From Verrucomicrobiota bacterium (GTDB lineage: Bacteria; Verrucomicrobiota; Kiritimatiellia; RFP12; UBA1067): a DNA stretch of 64,000 bases. Of the stretch, positions 34,216-43,202 are shown piece by piece. The translations under genes were made by a program, and so were the position numbers. Below the pieces are notes generated by a model. The model was not told the origin of the DNA. It saw only the letters and a program-made list of their open reading frames with translations, and searched no databases. Within the stretch, counting starts at the first letter, position 1; each line of letters begins with the position of its first letter. The DNA lies in the NCBI GenBank assembly GCA_023269675.1, contig JAHFSX010000026.1, forward strand, positions 28,920 to 92,919, written 5' to 3'.

Positions 34216-35700
34216 ATGAAGACAATGCTGATCGGAGGGCTGGGGCTGTTGGCCGTGGCGACGCTGGGTGCGGACGCCATGAGCGAGGCGTACTGGAGGC
34301 GGTGGAGCCCGGAGGTGCAGGCGCGGATCGACCGCGACATCGATCAGAACCGCAAGGCGGACGCCGTGCTCAAGGTGGAGGGCGTGGCGGCGGGAACGGA
34401 GGTGAAGGTCGAGCAGCTCACGCACGACTTCATCTTCGGCGCGCACATCTTCAACTTCAACCAGTTGGGGACGCCGGAGCGCAACCGCAAGTACAAGGAG
34501 CTTTACGGCACGCTGTTCAACTCGGCGACCATCGCATTCTATTGGAAAAAGTTCGAGATGGAGCCGGGCAAGCCGCGCTTCAGCGAGGCCGAGCGTGACA
34601 CGGAAGCCTACTGGAACACCGTTAAAGAGCCGAAGAATGAGCCGCACTGGCGGCGGCCTGCCACGGATCCCGTGGTCGCGTTCTGCGAGAGCAAGGGTAT
34701 CCGGCTGCACGGGCACAACATGATCTGGGGCAACCGCAAGTGGCACCACCCCGAGTGGCTGTATGAGCAGTTCTGCCCGGCGGAGGAAAAGGCCAAGATC
34801 GAGGCGCTAGGTAAAGGCGGTCTTGTCAAGTTGACGCCCGCACAGATCGAGGCGCTCGCGCCGACTTACGCGAAGGAGCTGCGCCGGCTCTTCGAGAAGC
34901 GCGTCGTGGAGTTGATCGAGCACTATGGCGACCGCTTGCAAAGCTGGGACATCGTGAACGAAAGCGCGACGGATTTCAGCCGCGGCCTGATGATCTCCGG
35001 CGACGCGATCTGCAAGAGCACCTACGGGCTGATGCCGGGCGACTATGCCTGGCAGGCCTTCCAGACGGCGGGCCCCCTGCTCCCGAGAAGCGTGGCGCTG
35101 AACATCAACGACTATCTGAACAACGAGGCCTACGTGAAGCAGGTGGCGGACTTGCGCGCGCGCGGTTGCCGCATCGACATCATGGGGTCGCAGATGCACC
35201 TGTTCAACCCGCAGCAGTGTCTGGACATCGCGGACGGCAAGCCGATCGAGACGCCCGAGATTGTGTGGAAGCGGATGGAGACGCTCGCGCAGGCGGGGCT
35301 GCCGATCCATGTGAGCGAGATCACGATCACCTCGCCGGGCAGCGACGAGCGGGGACGTGAGATTCAGGCGGTGGTGGCGCGGAACCTGTATCGGCTATGG
35401 TTCAGCATCAAGCCGATGATGGGCATCACCTGGTGGAACGTGGTCGATGACTGCGGCGCGCCGGGCGAGCCTACGATCTCCGGCCTCTTCAGCCGCGACA
35501 TGGAGCCCAAGCCCTCGTATCACGCGTTGAACAAGTTGATCAATGACGAGTGGAAGACGCGGGCGACGGTCAAGGCGGGGGCGGCGGGCGAGGTGAAATT
35601 CCGCGGCTTCAAGGGCCGTTACCGCGTGTCGTGGGCGGACGCCTCGGGCGCGGCCAAGAGCGCGGAGTTCGCGCTGTCGAGAGACGGCGACGGGCTGTGA
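34216..35700 (+). CDS. Secreted GH10 endo-xylanase family enzyme
   Basis: The 494-residue protein has a signal peptide, an N-terminal beta segment (VLKVEGVAAGTEVKVEQL, residues about 45-65) that often precedes GH10 in PVC and Bacteroidetes, and a GH10 barrel. The catalytic pair is Glu249 in WDIVNES (acid/base) and Glu368 in HVSEITI (nucleophile). HGHNMIWGN is the conserved strand-3 segment. It should cleave beta-1,4-xylan chains. GGAGAGGAGAGGG precedes the ATG. It is convergent with the PQQ-propeller gene, separated by a GC-rich hairpin. Confidence 0.9.
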   Translation: MKTMLIGGLGLLAVATLGADAMSEAYWRRWSPEVQARIDRDIDQNRKADAVLKVEGVAAGTEVKVEQLTHDFIFGAHIFNFNQLGTPERNRKYKELYGTLFNSATIAFYWKKFEMEPGKPRFSEAERDTEAYWNTVKEPKNEPHWRRPATDPVVAFCESKGIRLHGHNMIWGNRKWHHPEWLYEQFCPAEEKAKIEALGKGGLVKLTPAQIEALAPTYAKELRRLFEKRVVELIEHYGDRLQSWDIVNESATDFSRGLMISGDAICKSTYGLMPGDYAWQAFQTAGPLLPRSVALNINDYLNNEAYVKQVADLRARGCRIDIMGSQMHLFNPQQCLDIADGKPIETPEIVWKRMETLAQAGLPIHVSEITITSPGSDERGREIQAVVARNLYRLWFSIKPMMGITWWNVVDDCGAPGEPTISGLFSRDMEPKPSYHALNKLINDEWKTRATVKAGAAGEVKFRGFKGRYRVSWADASGAAKSAEFALSRDGDGL

Positions 35701-35742
35701 GGAGGCGGGCGGAAACGCTCACCATGCGGTGTCTTATGGCGA

Positions 35743-35780
35743 GGGTGACGCTCGGCGAGGCGCGGCCTCGGCGCGTCACT
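35743..35780. terminator. Possible bidirectional terminator between convergent genes
   Basis: GTGACGC and GCGTCAC enclose a CGAGGC/GCCTCG stem, overlapping the stop codon of the minus-strand PQQ-propeller gene. No T-run is present. It could equally be another palindromic repeat. Confidence 0.4.
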
Positions 35781-37038
35781 TGCCGACGCAGTAGAGGGCC
35801 TTCTCCCCTCGCAGCAGGAGCCGGTCGCGGACGAGGACGGGGGAGGCGACGAAGAAGTCATCGAAGCGCGTCTCGCTCAGAATCTGCAACCCCGTCGGGC
35901 TGATCTGTCCTACGTAGAACGAGCCCTCTTCGCGGCAGAAATAGAGCTTGTCTCCGGACAGGACGGGCGAGCTGTAGCATGCGCCTTTGCCGCTCGGAAG
36001 CGCGGTGGCCCAGAGCGCTTGGCCGGTCTGGAGGTCCAGACACCACACCTTGCCCTTGGAGTTGACGATGTAGGCCTTGCCTTCGAAGGCGACCGGCGTC
36101 GCGCTGTCGGTGCCGATGCCGCGCTGCTCCCACAGGCGCGCCGTCGCTGTGATGTCGCCGCTGCCGCCGAGCTTCACCCCCGCCACAAACTGCTCCCGGC
36201 CGTAGGGCACGACGACCACGCCTTGCGAGAGGACCGGCGAGGCGATGTTGCGCCAGTTCTTCTTGTTGTCGGGGTTGAAGCCGCCGCACTGCCAGAGCAG
36301 GGTGCCGGTTGAAGCGTCGTGGCCGGTGAGGCGGTCTGCCCCCCAGAGCACCAGCGTGGTGCGGCCGTCCCGCGTGGTCACGAGAGGGGTGGCATAGCTT
36401 TGGCCGTTCTCTTCGTTGCAGGGAAAGTTGCGGGCCACTTTCCAGACCTGCTCGCCGCTGGCTGGATTCAGCGCCACCACGTAGGAGTTGGTCTCGTGCA
36501 TGACCGCCACCACGACCTTGCCGTCCGCCAGAACCGGGCTGGTGCCGAGATCCCAGTTGAGGGAGTCCTTGCCGTAGCGCTCCTGGAGATTGGTCTTCCA
36601 AAGAACCTTGCCGTCGAAATCGAGCGCGGCCAGCGTGCCGCTTTTGAAGTAGGCGAAAAGACGCGTGCCGTCGCTGACCATCGACGGACAGCTGCCGCTG
36701 CCCCGGCGGTGCTTGCCGGGCCGCTGCTTGCCCAGGGTGATTGACCAGAGCTGTTTGCCGGACCAGTCGAAGCAGAGCACGCCGTCCAGGCCGTTGGTCC
36801 CCTCGCCCACGCCGGAGGTCAGCGCGATGCGGTCTCCCCAGACAATCGGAGTGGATCCGCCCTTGCCCGGCAGCGCGGCCTTCCAGAGCAGGTCGTTGGT
36901 GGCGGAGAAGGTGACCGGATAATGTCCCGCGGTGGCCACGCCGTTTCCATCCGGTCCGCGCCATTGCGGCCAGTTCTGGGCGAGGACGGTTACGGCGGCC
37001 AGCGAGAGGGCCGCAAGCGCAGTCAGGCAGCGTTTCAT
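35776..37038 (-). CDS. Secreted PQQ-like beta-propeller protein
   Basis: The 420-residue product has a signal peptide (CLTALAALSLAAVTVLA) followed by NWPQWRGPDGNG, the standard opening of PQQ-like propellers in Planctomycetes and relatives. Repeated blade segments such as GKVLWKTNL, GEQVWKVARN and GQALWATALP give about seven or eight blades. No quinoprotein catalytic residues are visible, so a binding or assembly role is more likely than dehydrogenase activity. AAAGGATC precedes the ATG, and a promoter candidate lies at 37064-37093. Confidence 0.88.
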   Translation of the reverse strand: MKRCLTALAALSLAAVTVLAQNWPQWRGPDGNGVATAGHYPVTFSATNDLLWKAALPGKGGSTPIVWGDRIALTSGVGEGTNGLDGVLCFDWSGKQLWSITLGKQRPGKHRRGSGSCPSMVSDGTRLFAYFKSGTLAALDFDGKVLWKTNLQERYGKDSLNWDLGTSPVLADGKVVVAVMHETNSYVVALNPASGEQVWKVARNFPCNEENGQSYATPLVTTRDGRTTLVLWGADRLTGHDASTGTLLWQCGGFNPDNKKNWRNIASPVLSQGVVVVPYGREQFVAGVKLGGSGDITATARLWEQRGIGTDSATPVAFEGKAYIVNSKGKVWCLDLQTGQALWATALPSGKGACYSSPVLSGDKLYFCREEGSFYVGQISPTGLQILSETRFDDFFVASPVLVRDRLLLRGEKALYCVGK

Positions 37039-37426
37039 GATCGTGATCCTTTCACAGCCGCCGATAGTACTAACATCGTGTGAAGCCGGTCAACAGGCGA
37101 ATGCCGAACCCGAAGGAGGATTTCAGGGCGGGGTGTCTTCTTGACGCGCAGGTCCTGTTTTGAGTACCCTGCCTCTGTAATCTGAATGAGGCAGGCGGCG
37201 GGACCGTTCTTTCGACTGGCTAAGGACTCGACGTTTCTGGCGGCGGGCGCGAATGGCACGGCGCCGGGAGTGGAGACGACGCTCCCGAAAGAGTAATGAT
37301 TGAGGCTCCTGCAAAGCCCTTGTCGCATGGCGCGTGCTCGGAGAGCCCGTGCCACCCGGGTGGCCCGCGACCTCCGGGCGCGGTGGTATTTGCAAGAGGC
37401 GCTACGAATAAAGAAGGCGATCTAAC
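37039..37426. other. 388-bp divergent intergenic region
   Basis: It holds a minus-strand promoter candidate (37064-37093), a plus-strand TTGACGCGCAGG...TTTTGAG...CCTGCC element (37141-37174) resembling one at 43143, and a GCGACCTCCGGGCGCGG string near 37368 that recurs near 49529. No gene is evident, although a short minus-strand stretch at 37275-37307 echoes a GH78 motif (see findings). Confidence 0.6.
37064..37093 (-). promoter_or_regulatory. Sigma70-like promoter for the PQQ-propeller gene
   Basis: On the minus strand TTGACC (37093-37088) is separated by 18 bases from TACTAT (37069-37064), about 26 bases before the ATG. It is the best-placed pair in this gap. Confidence 0.5.
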
Positions 37427-39436
37427 ATGAGAACGTTGCTGTCTGTTCTTTTTTTTGCGGGTTGGGGGCTGGCCGGTCTGGCGGTTGAGCCGTCGCCCTG
37501 GCAGGCGGGCGAGGGCAGGATCGAGCGGCGGATCGTCGCTGGGAAGGCCGTCAAAGACCACTTCGCGATGTCGGGGCGGACGGCCGATGTGATTTTCGAG
37601 TGGGCGGTCGGGACGAACCAGGCCTTCTCCTCGTCGGCGTTTGTCCGCTGGCCGATGCTGCGGACGCTGCCGGATGACACGCACGCCTCGCTGAAAGAGC
37701 GCTTCCACTCCAAGGATGAGCCGCTTCCGCTGGTGAACGGCCAGCCGCTGGCGGAGGGACGGACGGAGCGGGCCGTGATCGACGGGACGTTCCGCGTGTC
37801 CGGCCGGTTTGAGGAGGGGGTGGCGTTCGAGCGGACCGTCTTTCCCTCGGTGTCGTCGCCGGCCCTGATCACGCGGGTCGAGCTGCGGAACGTGACGTCC
37901 GGAGCATTGACCGTGAATCTGCCGGCCTGGCGCCAGAGCCGCGAGACCAAGCCGGGCGTGTTCGGCGTCTACTGCGTCGACGAGTCGCTGGTCGGCGCGG
38001 GAACGTTCCGCCTGCAGCCGGGCGAGAGCGTGGTCTACGGGATTGTCCGCGCGGCGCGCGAGAAGGCCGCGCCGCCTTACTGGTGCGAACTGGAGCCGGA
38101 GCTTGGGGCGCGGCGGGCCTTTGTCGCGTCGCTCGCGGACGCTCTGGTGCTGGAGACGCCCGACCCGCTGGTCAACCTGATGTTCCGTTTCGCGAAGCTC
38201 CACGCCTCGGAGAGCATTTTCGCGACGCGCGGCGGGCTGATGCATGCGCCGGGAGGCTACAACAGCTATCTGGCGGCGATCTGGGCGAACGATCAGGCGG
38301 AATATGTCAGCCCGTTCTTCCCGTTCCTAGGCACTGCTGCGGGAAATGAAAGCGCTGTAAATTGCTACCGCCTCTTTGCTCGGCACATGAACCCCGAGTT
38401 TACGTATCTGCCGTGGTCGGTCATCGCCGAAGGGCGCGATGTTTACGGCAAGTTCGACCGCGGGGACGCGGCCATGATCGCGCACGGCGCCTCGCGCTTC
38501 GTGCTGGCGAACGGCAGCCGCGAGCCGGCGCGTGAGCTGCTGCCGCTGATCCGCTGGTGCCTGGAGTACTGCCGCCGGATGAAGCTGCCGGAAGGCGTCG
38601 TCGCCTCGCAATCGGACGAACTGGAGGGCCGCTTCCCGTCGGGCAAGGCGAACCTGTGCACCTCGGCGCTCTATTATGACGGCCTGCTGCGCGCGGCTGA
38701 CCTGCTGGACGCGCTGCAGGAGGATCCCGACGGCGCGGCGGCCTACCGCCAGGAGGCGCAGGCGCTGGAGACCGCCATCAACGCCTATTTCGCCGCGACG
38801 GTCGAAGGCTTCGAAACGTACCGGTACTACGAGGGCAACGACAAGCTGCGCAGCTGGATCTGCATGCCGCTGGTCTTCGGCATGACCGGGCGCAAGCAGG
38901 GCACGATCGACGCGCTGTTCTCCGACAGGCTCTGGACCGGGAACGGCATGCTGACCCAGTCCGGCGAGAAGACATACTGGGACCGCTCCGCGCTGTACGC
39001 CTTCCGCGGCATTTTCAGGGTCGGCGCGCAAGACCAGGCGCTGCCCTATTTGACGGCGTACGTCAAAGAGCGGCTCACGGGACAGCACGTGCCTTATGCG
39101 GTCGAGGCGTGGCCCGAGTTCAACCAGAGCCACCTTTCGGCGGAGAGCGGCCTTTTCTGCCGCATTTTCACGGAAGGCCTCTTCGGCATCACGCCGACCG
39201 GGCTGGACCGCTTCGATTGCCTGCCGCGCCTGCCGTCGTCGTGGTCCAAAGCCGCGCTGCGGAACGTGTCGGCGTTCGGGTGCCGTTCGACGATGGAGAT
39301 CACGCGCACATGGGGCGGCAAGATCCGGTTGCGCGTGACGTCGCCGGAGCGGGGCGGCGCGGTTTTCTACGATGCCGTCTTGCCCGAAGGCCAGACACAC
39401 CGCGTCACTCTAGGGCGGCCGGACGCGGCAAAATAA
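37427..39436 (+). CDS. Secreted six-hairpin ((alpha/alpha)6) glycosidase-like protein
   Basis: The 669-residue product has a signal peptide (LLSVLFFAGWGLAGLA), an N-terminal beta-sandwich (about residues 25-240) and an (alpha/alpha)6 part that opens with LMFRFAKLHASESIFATRGG. Acidic residues in IWANDQAEYVSPF and QSDELEGRFPSGKANLC are candidates for catalysis, and AVEAWPEFNQSHLSAESGLFCRI closes the domain. The family is not clear by eye: it resembles GH78, GH63 and GH95 relatives. A role in glycan breakdown is likely, but the linkage is open. It ends 25 bp before the Gfo/Idh/MocA gene, so the two may be co-transcribed. Confidence 0.7.
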   Translation: MRTLLSVLFFAGWGLAGLAVEPSPWQAGEGRIERRIVAGKAVKDHFAMSGRTADVIFEWAVGTNQAFSSSAFVRWPMLRTLPDDTHASLKERFHSKDEPLPLVNGQPLAEGRTERAVIDGTFRVSGRFEEGVAFERTVFPSVSSPALITRVELRNVTSGALTVNLPAWRQSRETKPGVFGVYCVDESLVGAGTFRLQPGESVVYGIVRAAREKAAPPYWCELEPELGARRAFVASLADALVLETPDPLVNLMFRFAKLHASESIFATRGGLMHAPGGYNSYLAAIWANDQAEYVSPFFPFLGTAAGNESAVNCYRLFARHMNPEFTYLPWSVIAEGRDVYGKFDRGDAAMIAHGASRFVLANGSREPARELLPLIRWCLEYCRRMKLPEGVVASQSDELEGRFPSGKANLCTSALYYDGLLRAADLLDALQEDPDGAAAYRQEAQALETAINAYFAATVEGFETYRYYEGNDKLRSWICMPLVFGMTGRKQGTIDALFSDRLWTGNGMLTQSGEKTYWDRSALYAFRGIFRVGAQDQALPYLTAYVKERLTGQHVPYAVEAWPEFNQSHLSAESGLFCRIFTEGLFGITPTGLDRFDCLPRLPSSWSKAALRNVSAFGCRSTMEITRTWGGKIRLRVTSPERGGAVFYDAVLPEGQTHRVTLGRPDAAK

Positions 39437-39461
39437 AGATACGAAGGAAGGGAAGCGCGGA

Positions 39462-40880
39462 ATGCAAGCGAAGTTGAACCGGAGGAATTTCATCCTGGCG
39501 GCGGCTGCCGGGGTCGGCGGCGCGTCGGCCTTGAGCGTGTGCGGTCAAAGCGTGGCGGCCGCAAAAAAACCGCTGCGCGTCGCGGTGATCGGCTGCGGAG
39601 GGCGGGGCACGACGCTCCTGCCGGAGGCTTGCAAAGAGCGGGTCGTCGCGCTCGTGGATCCTGACCGCCGCCAGATCACCGGCGCGTTGGAAGCGGTCCG
39701 TAAGGCTGATCCCACGGCGGATATCGCGGCGATCCGGACCTTCTCCGATTACCGCAAGCTGTTCGACGAGATGGGCAAAGAGCTGGACGCGGTGATCATC
39801 GCCACGCCCAACCACCAGCACGCGCTGCCGGCGCTTCTGGCGATCCGGCGCGGCATCCACGTGTACGTCGAGAAGCCGCTGGCGCTCACGATCGGCGAGG
39901 CGCGGCAGCTCGCGCAGGAGGCGCGGCGCCACGGCGTGGTCACCCAGATGGGGCAGCACGGCCATTCGAGCGAGGGCTGCCGCCGCCTGTGCGAATACAT
40001 TTGGGCCGGCGCGATCGGCCAGGTGCGGGAGGTCATCTGCTGGAGCGACCGGGCCAACGGCCTGCCCGGCGGGGGGCGTCCGCCCGCCCTGCCTGTGCCG
40101 GACGGCCTCGACTGGGAGCAGTGGATCGGGCCCGCGCCGTACCGCGACTACCACGAGGGGCTGCACCGCCACTCGTGGCACCGCTGGTGCGATTTCGGCA
40201 ACGGCTCGATCGGCAACATGGGCAGCCACATCATCGATCCCGCCTACTGGGCGCTGAAGCTCGGGAGCCCCGCTGCGGTCGAGGTGGAGGAGATGACCGG
40301 CGGGGGCAATGAGTTCTATCCCGTCAGTACCCGCATCCGCTGGGACTTCCCCGCCCGCGAGGGCATGGACCCCGTCAAGCTCTACTGGTTCGACGGCCTC
40401 GCGAAGGGCCAGACGTACAGCAAGCAGACGATCGGGACGATCGACTGCGTGGTGCGCGGCGCGCAGAACCGGCCGCCGCTCCTCGTCGAACTGGAAAAGA
40501 AGTACGACCGCGACTTCGGCGACAACGGCTCGCTGCTTGTAGGCGACAAGGGCATCATGACCATGGGCCCGTTCGGTGACGGGTGCCGCATGGTGCCGGA
40601 GGAGGCGCACCGCGCCTTTCCGAGGCCCGCCGCCACGCTGCCGCGCGTCAAGGGCACGCACCAGTCCGACTTCTTCCGGGCCTGCCGCGGCGGCGCGCCG
40701 GCCTGCGCGAACTTCGATTATTCGGAGCCGTTGGCGGAGATCGTCCTGCTCGGAGACCTTGCGATGCGCGCGGGCGCGGGGAAGCGCATTGAGTGGGACG
40801 GGCCCGCGATGCGCTGCGCCAACCTGCCGGAACTCAACCGCTATCTGAAAGCGACGTGCCGGGACGGCTGGAAGATCTAA
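39462..40880 (+). CDS. Tat-exported Gfo/Idh/MocA oxidoreductase
   Basis: The 472-residue protein starts with a twin-arginine motif (NRRNFILAAAAGVGG) and is followed by a Rossmann GxGxxG variant (VAVIGCGGRGTTLL), the family's EKPLALT segment and a C-terminal alpha/beta dimer domain with GNMGSHIIDPAYW. Exported members of this family are common in PVC bacteria and carry tightly bound NAD(P), for example in glucose-fructose-oxidoreductase-type reactions. The sugar substrate is not known. It follows the six-hairpin gene by 25 bp and probably belongs to the same transcript. Confidence 0.88.
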   Translation: MQAKLNRRNFILAAAAGVGGASALSVCGQSVAAAKKPLRVAVIGCGGRGTTLLPEACKERVVALVDPDRRQITGALEAVRKADPTADIAAIRTFSDYRKLFDEMGKELDAVIIATPNHQHALPALLAIRRGIHVYVEKPLALTIGEARQLAQEARRHGVVTQMGQHGHSSEGCRRLCEYIWAGAIGQVREVICWSDRANGLPGGGRPPALPVPDGLDWEQWIGPAPYRDYHEGLHRHSWHRWCDFGNGSIGNMGSHIIDPAYWALKLGSPAAVEVEEMTGGGNEFYPVSTRIRWDFPAREGMDPVKLYWFDGLAKGQTYSKQTIGTIDCVVRGAQNRPPLLVELEKKYDRDFGDNGSLLVGDKGIMTMGPFGDGCRMVPEEAHRAFPRPAATLPRVKGTHQSDFFRACRGGAPACANFDYSEPLAEIVLLGDLAMRAGAGKRIEWDGPAMRCANLPELNRYLKATCRDGWKI

Positions 40881-40890
40881 CGAGAGGCTG

Positions 40891-40975
40891 GCGGCTCGCG
40901 GGGACGCTCGCGCTCCAGGTGTATGACGAAATGACCGTGTTGAAAAAATGGAGGGCGAGACGCTGTCGAGCCGCG
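40891..40975. repeat. GGCTCGCGGGGACGCTCGC palindromic repeat
   Basis: The left arm GCGGCTCGCGGGGACGCTCG...CTCCA faces TGGAGGGCGAGACGCTGTCG...CCGCG with a few mismatches and one gap, across a 31-base AT-richer loop. It lies just after the Gfo/Idh/MocA gene. Confidence 0.75.
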
Positions 40976-41033
40976 TTTGAGGGCGCGATTAACGGTTTGT
41001 GGCGGAAGCCTGCATGAGAGAAAGGATAAAGCG

Positions 41034-42164
41034 ATGTCGAATGAAACACGCATGACGCGGCGGCACATGCTCGGTGCCACACTGGCCGGCGCATCTGGAA
41101 TCATGGCCGGAACGATTCTTCAGGGATGCAAGAGCCCGGCCGGCCTTGTTCCCCGCGCGGTTGTCGGCGATTCCAAGGTTCGGGGGCCCTTTCCGATTCT
41201 GTCCACGCCCTTCACGGCTTCGGGCGCGGTGGACTATGACGTGCTGGCCAGGCAGGCGCAGTTTGTCGATTGGTGCGGTAGCCCGGGCATGATCTGGCCG
41301 CAGTCGGGCGACAGCGTCGATCTGCTGACCGCCGCCGAAAAGCTGCGGGGCATGGAGGTCTTGGCGGAGGCGACCCGCGGCCGCAGGTCGGCGCTGTGCC
41401 TCGGCGTGCAGGGCAAGGACACGGCGGAGATGCTGGTCTTCGCGCGTCACGCCGAGAAGCTGGCGCCGGCGGTTATCATTTCGCGTCCGGCGGACGCGGG
41501 CAAGACCGAGGACGACCTGAGCCAGTACTGGCGCGCGCTGGCGGCTGTCGCGCGGCGGCCCGTGATCATCCAGACCTCCGGCGGCACCACGTACAAGGGG
41601 CCGGCGCCCTCGGTCAAGCTGCTGATCGAGCTGGCCCGTGAGTCTCCGCATTTTGGCTATGTCAAAGAGGAGACCAATCCCGTCGCTGCCCGCATGAAGG
41701 AGCTGCTCGCGGCCCGGCCGACGATTAAGCGGGTGTTCAGCGCGATGGGCGGGTTCGGCTGGCTGTATCAGGCGCGGGTGGGCTCGGAAGGCCTGATCAC
41801 CGAACGCGCGGTCTACGCGGACCTCTTGGCCCGTATCTGGGAGCTGATGCAAAGCGGTTCCGATCCCCACGCGCTGAATGACGCATTCAGCAAGCTTCTG
41901 CTGATGCTGAATCTCCGGGAGACGATCCCCGGCAACCAGCTGCGGGGGTACCACCTGTATGTCTGGAAAAAACGCGGCGTCTTCAAGAACATGCTGTCCC
42001 GCGAGTACGGGCCGAAGGGCGCCATCCCCGCGTCGCCGATCCTGTCTGAGCAGAAACTCTCCCCAGAGGAGATCGCCGAGATCGAGAGCCGCTTCGCGGC
42101 GCTGAAGCCGTATCTGAAGAAGGGCTCGCCCTTCGAAGCCGCCGACAGAACTCAGATCGTGTGA
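41034..42164 (+). CDS. Tat-exported, lipobox-bearing DapA-superfamily (DHDPS/NAL-like) protein
   Basis: The 376-residue protein has a Tat motif (MTRRHMLGATLAGASG) followed by a lipobox-like LQGC at about residue 31, so it is probably a periplasmic lipoprotein. The rest is a class I aldolase TIM barrel of the dihydrodipicolinate synthase / N-acetylneuraminate lyase superfamily, with GxxxxS-like WPQSGDSVDLLTAAEK and Lys211 in FGYVKEETNP as the Schiff-base lysine. The usual strand-5 YNxP tyrosine region reads IIQTSGGTTY, so a key catalytic tyrosine seems displaced or missing. AAAGGA precedes the ATG. Export of this normally cytoplasmic fold is notable, and the reaction is unknown. Confidence 0.8.
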   Translation: MSNETRMTRRHMLGATLAGASGIMAGTILQGCKSPAGLVPRAVVGDSKVRGPFPILSTPFTASGAVDYDVLARQAQFVDWCGSPGMIWPQSGDSVDLLTAAEKLRGMEVLAEATRGRRSALCLGVQGKDTAEMLVFARHAEKLAPAVIISRPADAGKTEDDLSQYWRALAAVARRPVIIQTSGGTTYKGPAPSVKLLIELARESPHFGYVKEETNPVAARMKELLAARPTIKRVFSAMGGFGWLYQARVGSEGLITERAVYADLLARIWELMQSGSDPHALNDAFSKLLLMLNLRETIPGNQLRGYHLYVWKKRGVFKNMLSREYGPKGAIPASPILSEQKLSPEEIAEIESRFAALKPYLKKGSPFEAADRTQIV

Positions 42165-42186
42165 GGTGGGGCAGCAGGCGAATCCA

Positions 42187-42238
42187 GTCGCGAGTCGGGG
42201 AGATGAAGGACGCGCGACCAGCGACGAGCGACGCGCGG
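42187..42238. repeat. GCGACGAGCGAC direct repeat, copy 1
   Basis: GTCGCGAGTCGGG and GCGACGAGCGACGCGCGG are separated by about 21 bases. The same two blocks recur in the same order at 43069-43119, so the copies flank the four-helix-bundle gene. Confidence 0.8.
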
Positions 42239-42284
42239 ACGGAGAGAGGACGAGCCAGATGCGACAAGCGATGCGGAGCAAGCG

Positions 42285-43015
42285 TCAGGCAGTCGGCGGC
42301 GGGATGTCGCGGATGCCGTGGCAGGCGGGGTAGTCCGAACAGCCCCAGAAATCGCCTTTTGCTGAGTGGCGCTGGCGCATGGGCTTGCCGCACTCGGGGC
42401 AGGCGGGGCCTGCAGAGTCCCGCGCCGCCACGCGCGCCTGGCTCATGCGCTCACGGATGCCGCCCGACTCGACAAAGGCCGACTCCTGAGACTGGAGCTG
42501 CTTGCCCAGCAGGGACAGCGTGCGCTGGACGAGGACGATCAGCGTGTTGGCTACGACTGTTGCGTCGGCGTGCTCCAGCCACGGATCGAACTTTTCTTCT
42601 CCCGCAACAGATAGGTCCAGTAGTCGTGAAGGACATCGTCAGTGTAGGTGAACGGCTCGAGGGTGAGGGCTGAGACGGATTTGAAGTCGTCCGAATGGAG
42701 GCTCCACGGGGTCGAGCCACGGCAGGCCAGAAAGTCTTCGAGGTCGCCGAGCAGTTCGGCGAGACTTCCCTTGGCTACGTCCGTCAGCTTGATTTCGGTT
42801 TCGGAGGAGGTCTTCGCGCGCTCGGAGCCTTCGATGATGTTCTGCTTGCCGGAGCGGGAAGCTCCGATCATCTGGCCGGCGAGTTTGCCGAGCGGGTCGT
42901 CCTTCCAGTTGACGAAGCGCCGGACGAAGCTGATGGTCCCCAAGTGGACGATAGTGGCGAAGTTGAATGAGTAGAGCCTGCGGTAGCCGCCGCTCTTGTT
43001 GAAGATCGTGCCCAT
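42285..43015 (-). pseudogene. Four-helix-bundle protein (TIGR02436-type) with suffix domain and zinc finger, frameshifted
   Basis: The minus strand begins at the ATG ending at 43015 (GGAGG upstream) with a four-helix-bundle protein containing SGKQNIIEGSERAKTSSETE, the signature of the 23S intervening-sequence-protein-like family. After about residue 137 (FTYTDDVLHDYWTYLL) the frame changes within AGAAGAAAAG at 42591-42604. A second frame then gives FDPWLEHADATVVANTLIVL, a helical suffix domain and a topoisomerase-type zinc finger (CPECGKPM...FWGCSDYPAC), ending at 42285. I know of single proteins with all three parts, so this looks like one gene of about 243 codons broken by a one-base loss. 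A programmed -1 shift or a sequence error is also possible. Confidence 0.8.
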
Positions 43016-43056
43016 GTGAGCCTCCGTTCTTGACTCGCGGTATTTTATCACACGCG

Positions 43057-43119
43057 TCGCAGGTCGCAAGTCGCGGGTCGGAAAATCTGGACTAGCGATC
43101 AGCGACGAGCGACTCGCGG
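43057..43119. repeat. GCGACGAGCGAC direct repeat, copy 2
   Basis: AGTCGCGGGTCGG and GCGATCAGCGACGAGCGACT match the copy at 42187-42238 in order and orientation. It begins about 40 bp upstream of the four-helix-bundle start codon. Confidence 0.8.
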
Positions 43120-43202
43120 AGATCATAAGCTGAGGCGTCGGCTTGACTCGGCAGGCTAGTTTTGAGAGCCTGCCCGTATATTCAAAAGAAGGGGAGAAGA
43201 CG

